This document shows positions 4,900 to 7,870 of a DNA stretch of 7,870 bases, in pieces; the stretch's first letter is position 1, and the number at the start of each line of letters is the position of its first letter. Position numbers and translations under genes: made by a program. Origin of the DNA: Actinomycetes bacterium. GTDB lineage: Bacteria > Actinomycetota > Actinomycetes > Actinomycetales > Cellulomonadaceae. The notes beneath the pieces were generated by a model. It was given only the letters and a program-made list of their open reading frames with translations, was not told the DNA's origin and made no database searches. The stretch lies in contig JAEYUL010000033.1 of NCBI GenBank assembly GCA_023432565.1, positions 1 to 7,870 on the forward strand. Reading direction: 5' to 3'.

Positions 4900-7870
4900 A
4901 TGGAGAAGTGGTTCAGGGCGCTGCGCGCACTCGTCGCACTCGTGCTGGTCGCCGTCGTGACGGCGGTGCCGGTCCAGGCCTCCGCGCAAGGTCCCGCCCC
5001 CGCCGAGGTCCCGCCCGCCACCGGCGACAACGCGGTCATCACCGTCCAGGTCGGCTCGGACCGCGTGGGGACTGCCGGCGTGAGCCCTCTGGCGGGGGTC
5101 ACGCTGCAGCTCTACGACGGCGGCAGCTCGGGCCCGTCCACCCCGGTCGGCGAGGACTGGGCGACGTGCGTCTCCGACGCTGACGGCGACTGCAGCTTTG
5201 TCGTCCCCGACACCGAGACCGGGAGGTTCGGCTGCACGGGCGGGGCCGGGGACAACTGCGACCGACGCTTCTGGGTCGTGCAGACCGGCGCGCCCACCGG
5301 CTACACGCAGAACACGCAGCTGCGGACCGGTCGGGGCGACGGCACCTCGTCCCAGCTCACGCCGTACACGTTCCGCACGGGCAGCACGCTGCGCGCCGGG
5401 GAGACGTACACGTCCCAGACGGACTTCATGGTCGGGACAGGCACGACGAACCGCGTCGCGTCGGGCGGCATCTGGCAGCAGTCCCGGGTGAACCCTGCCC
5501 CGCTGCAGCAGTGCGGCCTGGAGGTGGCGCTCGTCCTCGACCTGTCCGGCTCAGTCACCAGCTCCCAGCTCGCGGACCTCAAGGCCGCGTCCGACCTGTT
5601 CGTCGACTCGCTCGTCGGGACGCCGTCCGAGGTCGCGCTCTTCTCCTTCTCCACGGTGACGCCCGCCGAGGGCGCCACGCAGAACTACCCGGGCGCAGAT
5701 TCGGTCTCCACCCAGGCGGGTGCCGACGAGGTCAAGGCACGGTACGCGGACTGGACGTCCGGCGGCGGGACGAACTGGGACCGCGGCCTGGCTGCGACCG
5801 CCGAGTCGAACGAGAGCTACGACATCGTCATCGTCATCACGGACGGCGACCCGACGTACTACTCCGACCCCCAGCAGGGGCCCGGCAGCTACAACCGTCT
5901 GCGCGAGACGGAGAACGGCATCTTCTCCGCCAACGCGGTGAAGGCCGCAGGATCGCGCGTGCTCGCCGTGGGCGTGGGGGCCGGTGTCGCCGACGCCTCC
6001 ACGAGCCGCAACCTCGCGGCGATCTCGGGCCCGACCGCGTACGACGGCTCCAACGCAGGCGAGGCGGACTACTTCCAGGTCTCCGACTACGGGGTCGTGG
6101 GCGACGCGCTGCGCGACCTGGCACTCGGTGACTGCACCGGGTCTCTCTCGGTGGTCAAGCAGATCGTCGGCCCTGACGGCGACGTCGACAGCGCCACCTC
6201 GGGCGGAGCCGACTGGACGTTCGACGTCGAGTCCTCGACGACGGGCGTCACGCTCGAGCAGTCCAGCGGGACGACGGACGCCACCGGCGCGGTGAACTTC
6301 CCGCTGACGTTCGCCGGCGGCACCACCTCCGGCACGATCGACGTCACGGAGCAGGCCCGGGCCGGCTACACACCCTTCGCGGTCGACGGCGCGAACGCGA
6401 TCTGCACGGACCTGGCCACCGGTGACTCCATCGACGTGACCAACGGCGACGACGGTGCGTTCTCGGTCGACGTGGCCAGCACCGAAGCCGTCAGCTGCAT
6501 CGTCTACAACCAGACGGCCGCGCCGGCCACGGTCACGGTCGACAAGGAGTGGGTGATCGACGGGGCAGACCCGGTCCCGCAGGGTGGTCAGCCGCCAGGG
6601 TTCACCTCACGCCTGACCCTCACCGGGCCGGGTGACGCGGGCGCGACGGAGCAGCCCTGGCGCGTGACGCGCGGCGCCTACACGGCGGGCGAGGACGTCA
6701 CGATCGACGAGCAGATCACGCTGGAGTCGCCCGCCGTCGACGCCGACCTGTGCGAGATCGGCACGCCGCAGATCGTGGAGATCAACGGCGCGCAGGTGAC
6801 GCCCGTCGACGTCCCGACGGGCGGGTACACCGCGACACTCGTCGAGGACGCCAACACGTTCACCATCCGCAACACGGTCGACTGCCAGTCGCGCCTCACG
6901 CTGGTCAAGAACGTCGAGGGCGGCACTGCCTCGCCGACCGAGTGGGACCTGGCCGCGATCCCCGGGCCGGACGCGCCGGACGGGCAGCTGCCAGGGTTCA
7001 GCGGGCAGGCCGGCAGCACCGCGGTCACCGACCAGCCGATCTCGCCCGAGCTGTCCTACCAGCTCGCGGAGTCCGGCGGCCCGGCCACGTACGTGCAGGA
7101 CGACCAGCGCTCCGACCTGGAGGACTTCCCCGCCTCCACGGGATCGTGGTCATGCGGCCGGGTCGACGCCGCGGGCGACCCGCTGCCCGGCTTCGCGGAC
7201 GGTCTGAACGGCGGCGTCGTCGCGCCGATCGCCGCGCGCGTCGTGTGCACCGCCACCAACCGGACCGGCGAGCTGCAGCTGGCCAAGACGGTCACGAACG
7301 ACGACGGCGGGACCGCGGTGCCGGGCGACTTCACGCTCAGCGCCATCCCGGGTGAGGGCGTGGAGGGCCTGACGACGACCGAGGTCCCCGGCACGACCCC
7401 CGAGCAGGCGGAGTCGTTCGAGGTCCGGCCCGACCACCCCTACACGTTCGACGAGACCGGTCCGGACGGCTACACGCTCACCGAGGTCCTGTGCGGACTC
7501 CCGGGGGAGACGCCGGAGCCGGTCACCGAGATCTCGGTGCCCGCAGGCCAGAACGTGCAGTGCATCTTCGTCAACGACGACGAGCCGGCGTTGCTGACGT
7601 TGCGCAAGCTGGTCGCGGCGGGTGAGACAGGTGCGACGCAGACGCCCGCTGACTGGACGCTGACGGCCACGCCGCAGGACGTCGAGGGTCAGGACCCGGT
7701 GTCGGGTGACGGCGAGGACGGGGTGACGGGCGTCGAGGTGTCGGCGGGTTCGTACGCGTTGTCGGAGTCGGAGGTCGACGGGTTCGCGGCGGGGAGCTTC
7801 ACGTGCGCGGACGACTCGGGTGCGACGGTCGTGGTGAGCGACGGGGTCGTGGACCTGGTCAACGGTGCGG
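4900..7870 (+). CDS. VWA-domain surface adhesin / pilus-tip-like protein with tandem CnaB/SpaA-type domains, 3'-truncated
   Basis: The frame is open from ATG 4900 to the window end (990 codons read, no stop), so the C-terminus and any LPXTG-type sorting signal are not visible. Residues 1-29 are a signal peptide (basic start, LVALVLVAVV core, ASA before QG). Residues of about 38-150 form a prealbumin-like domain with Cys90, 98, 112 and 120 and the motif DRRFWVV..GAPTGY. A VWA domain (about 207-411) has a complete MIDAS: Asp214-Leu-Ser216-Gly-Ser218, Thr291 in GGGTNW, and Asp315 in ITDGDP. It is bracketed by Cys205 and Cys412. Five tandem CnaB/SpaA-like domains follow from residue 413. This layout is known from adhesins and sortase-assembled pilus tip proteins of Gram-positive bacteria, where VWA binds host or matrix ligands through a metal ion. 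The ligand here is unknown; plant material or neighbouring cells are guesses. No sortase or backbone pilin gene is in view. Confidence 0.88.
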   Translation, partial: MEKWFRALRALVALVLVAVVTAVPVQASAQGPAPAEVPPATGDNAVITVQVGSDRVGTAGVSPLAGVTLQLYDGGSSGPSTPVGEDWATCVSDADGDCSFVVPDTETGRFGCTGGAGDNCDRRFWVVQTGAPTGYTQNTQLRTGRGDGTSSQLTPYTFRTGSTLRAGETYTSQTDFMVGTGTTNRVASGGIWQQSRVNPAPLQQCGLEVALVLDLSGSVTSSQLADLKAASDLFVDSLVGTPSEVALFSFSTVTPAEGATQNYPGADSVSTQAGADEVKARYADWTSGGGTNWDRGLAATAESNESYDIVIVITDGDPTYYSDPQQGPGSYNRLRETENGIFSANAVKAAGSRVLAVGVGAGVADASTSRNLAAISGPTAYDGSNAGEADYFQVSDYGVVGDALRDLALGDCTGSLSVVKQIVGPDGDVDSATSGGADWTFDVESSTTGVTLEQSSGTTDATGAVNFPLTFAGGTTSGTIDVTEQARAGYTPFAVDGANAICTDLATGDSIDVTNGDDGAFSVDVASTEAVSCIVYNQTAAPATVTVDKEWVIDGADPVPQGGQPPGFTSRLTLTGPGDAGATEQPWRVTRGAYTAGEDVTIDEQITLESPAVDADLCEIGTPQIVEINGAQVTPVDVPTGGYTATLVEDANTFTIRNTVDCQSRLTLVKNVEGGTASPTEWDLAAIPGPDAPDGQLPGFSGQAGSTAVTDQPISPELSYQLAESGGPATYVQDDQRSDLEDFPASTGSWSCGRVDAAGDPLPGFADGLNGGVVAPIAARVVCTATNRTGELQLAKTVTNDDGGTAVPGDFTLSAIPGEGVEGLTTTEVPGTTPEQAESFEVRPDHPYTFDETGPDGYTLTEVLCGLPGETPEPVTEISVPAGQNVQCIFVNDDEPALLTLRKLVAAGETGATQTPADWTLTATPQDVEGQDPVSGDGEDGVTGVEVSAGSYALSESEVDGFAAGSFTCADDSGATVVVSDGVVDLVNGA
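6136..7869 (+). repeat. Five tandem CnaB/SpaA-like (prealbumin-fold) domains in the VWA protein
   Basis: Domain boundaries are roughly residues 413-540, 542-662, 665-790, 791-895 and 896 to the window end. In each, a Lys lies in the first strand (420, 549, 670, 796, 903), a Glu in a middle strand (484, 604, 724, 852, 956) and an Asn in the last strand (537, 658, 787, 892, 988). This is the order of the self-forming Lys-Asn isopeptide bond with catalytic Glu known in CnaB/SpaA folds. The Glu is followed by a GY or GF turn in domains 1, 4 and 5 (ARAGY, GPDGY, EVDGF). The repeats are related in pattern but not near-identical in sequence. The array may continue past the window. Confidence 0.75.

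Noticed and set aside
5511..6131. Plus-strand open frame of about 206 codons overlapping the VWA region
   Set aside because: It is an Arg/Gly-rich shadow. The frame starting at 4900 gives the complete MIDAS motif through the same bases.

Overview
This is a very GC-rich window whose codons end mostly in G or C and in which no TTA codon was noticed in the three genes. The gene families (a GH127/GH146-type arabinofuranosidase, discoidin/Ig-like accessory modules, and a VWA surface protein with prealbumin-like repeats) point to a plant-polysaccharide-degrading actinobacterium, most likely Cellulomonas or a close relative. The genus is an inference from style and content, not a match.

Layout: three genes, all on the + strand. 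Positions 1-2067 hold the 3' part of a beta-L-arabinofuranosidase-type glycoside hydrolase whose start lies before the window. Its stop codon overlaps the GTG start of the second gene (2064-4799) by four bases (GTGA). The second gene encodes a 911-residue secreted protein made only of accessory modules: signal peptide, discoidin-like beta-sandwich, Big_4-type Ig domains, OmpL47-like Ig domains and three C-terminal Ig-like repeats, with no catalytic domain recognised. A gap of 100 bases follows. From ATG 4900 to the end of the window runs the 5' part of a large surface protein: signal peptide, N-terminal prealbumin-like domain, VWA domain with an intact MIDAS, then at least five tandem CnaB/SpaA-like domains. 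It has no stop in the window, so its C-terminal end and any sorting signal are not visible.

How they fit together: the first two genes look like a translationally coupled pair in which a catalytic protein and a detached substrate- or surface-binding protein are made together for arabinan, arabinoxylan or arabinogalactan side-chain removal outside the cell. The third gene has its own leader and is probably a separate transcription unit encoding an adhesin or pilus-tip-like protein. Its repeats each carry a Lys...Glu...Asn set in the order expected for intramolecular isopeptide bonds. The last visible repeat has noticeably different codon choice from the rest of the gene. No RNA gene, insertion sequence, CRISPR array or phage feature was seen. 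I see no wholly new system; the most notable points are the split enzyme/accessory pair and the adhesin.
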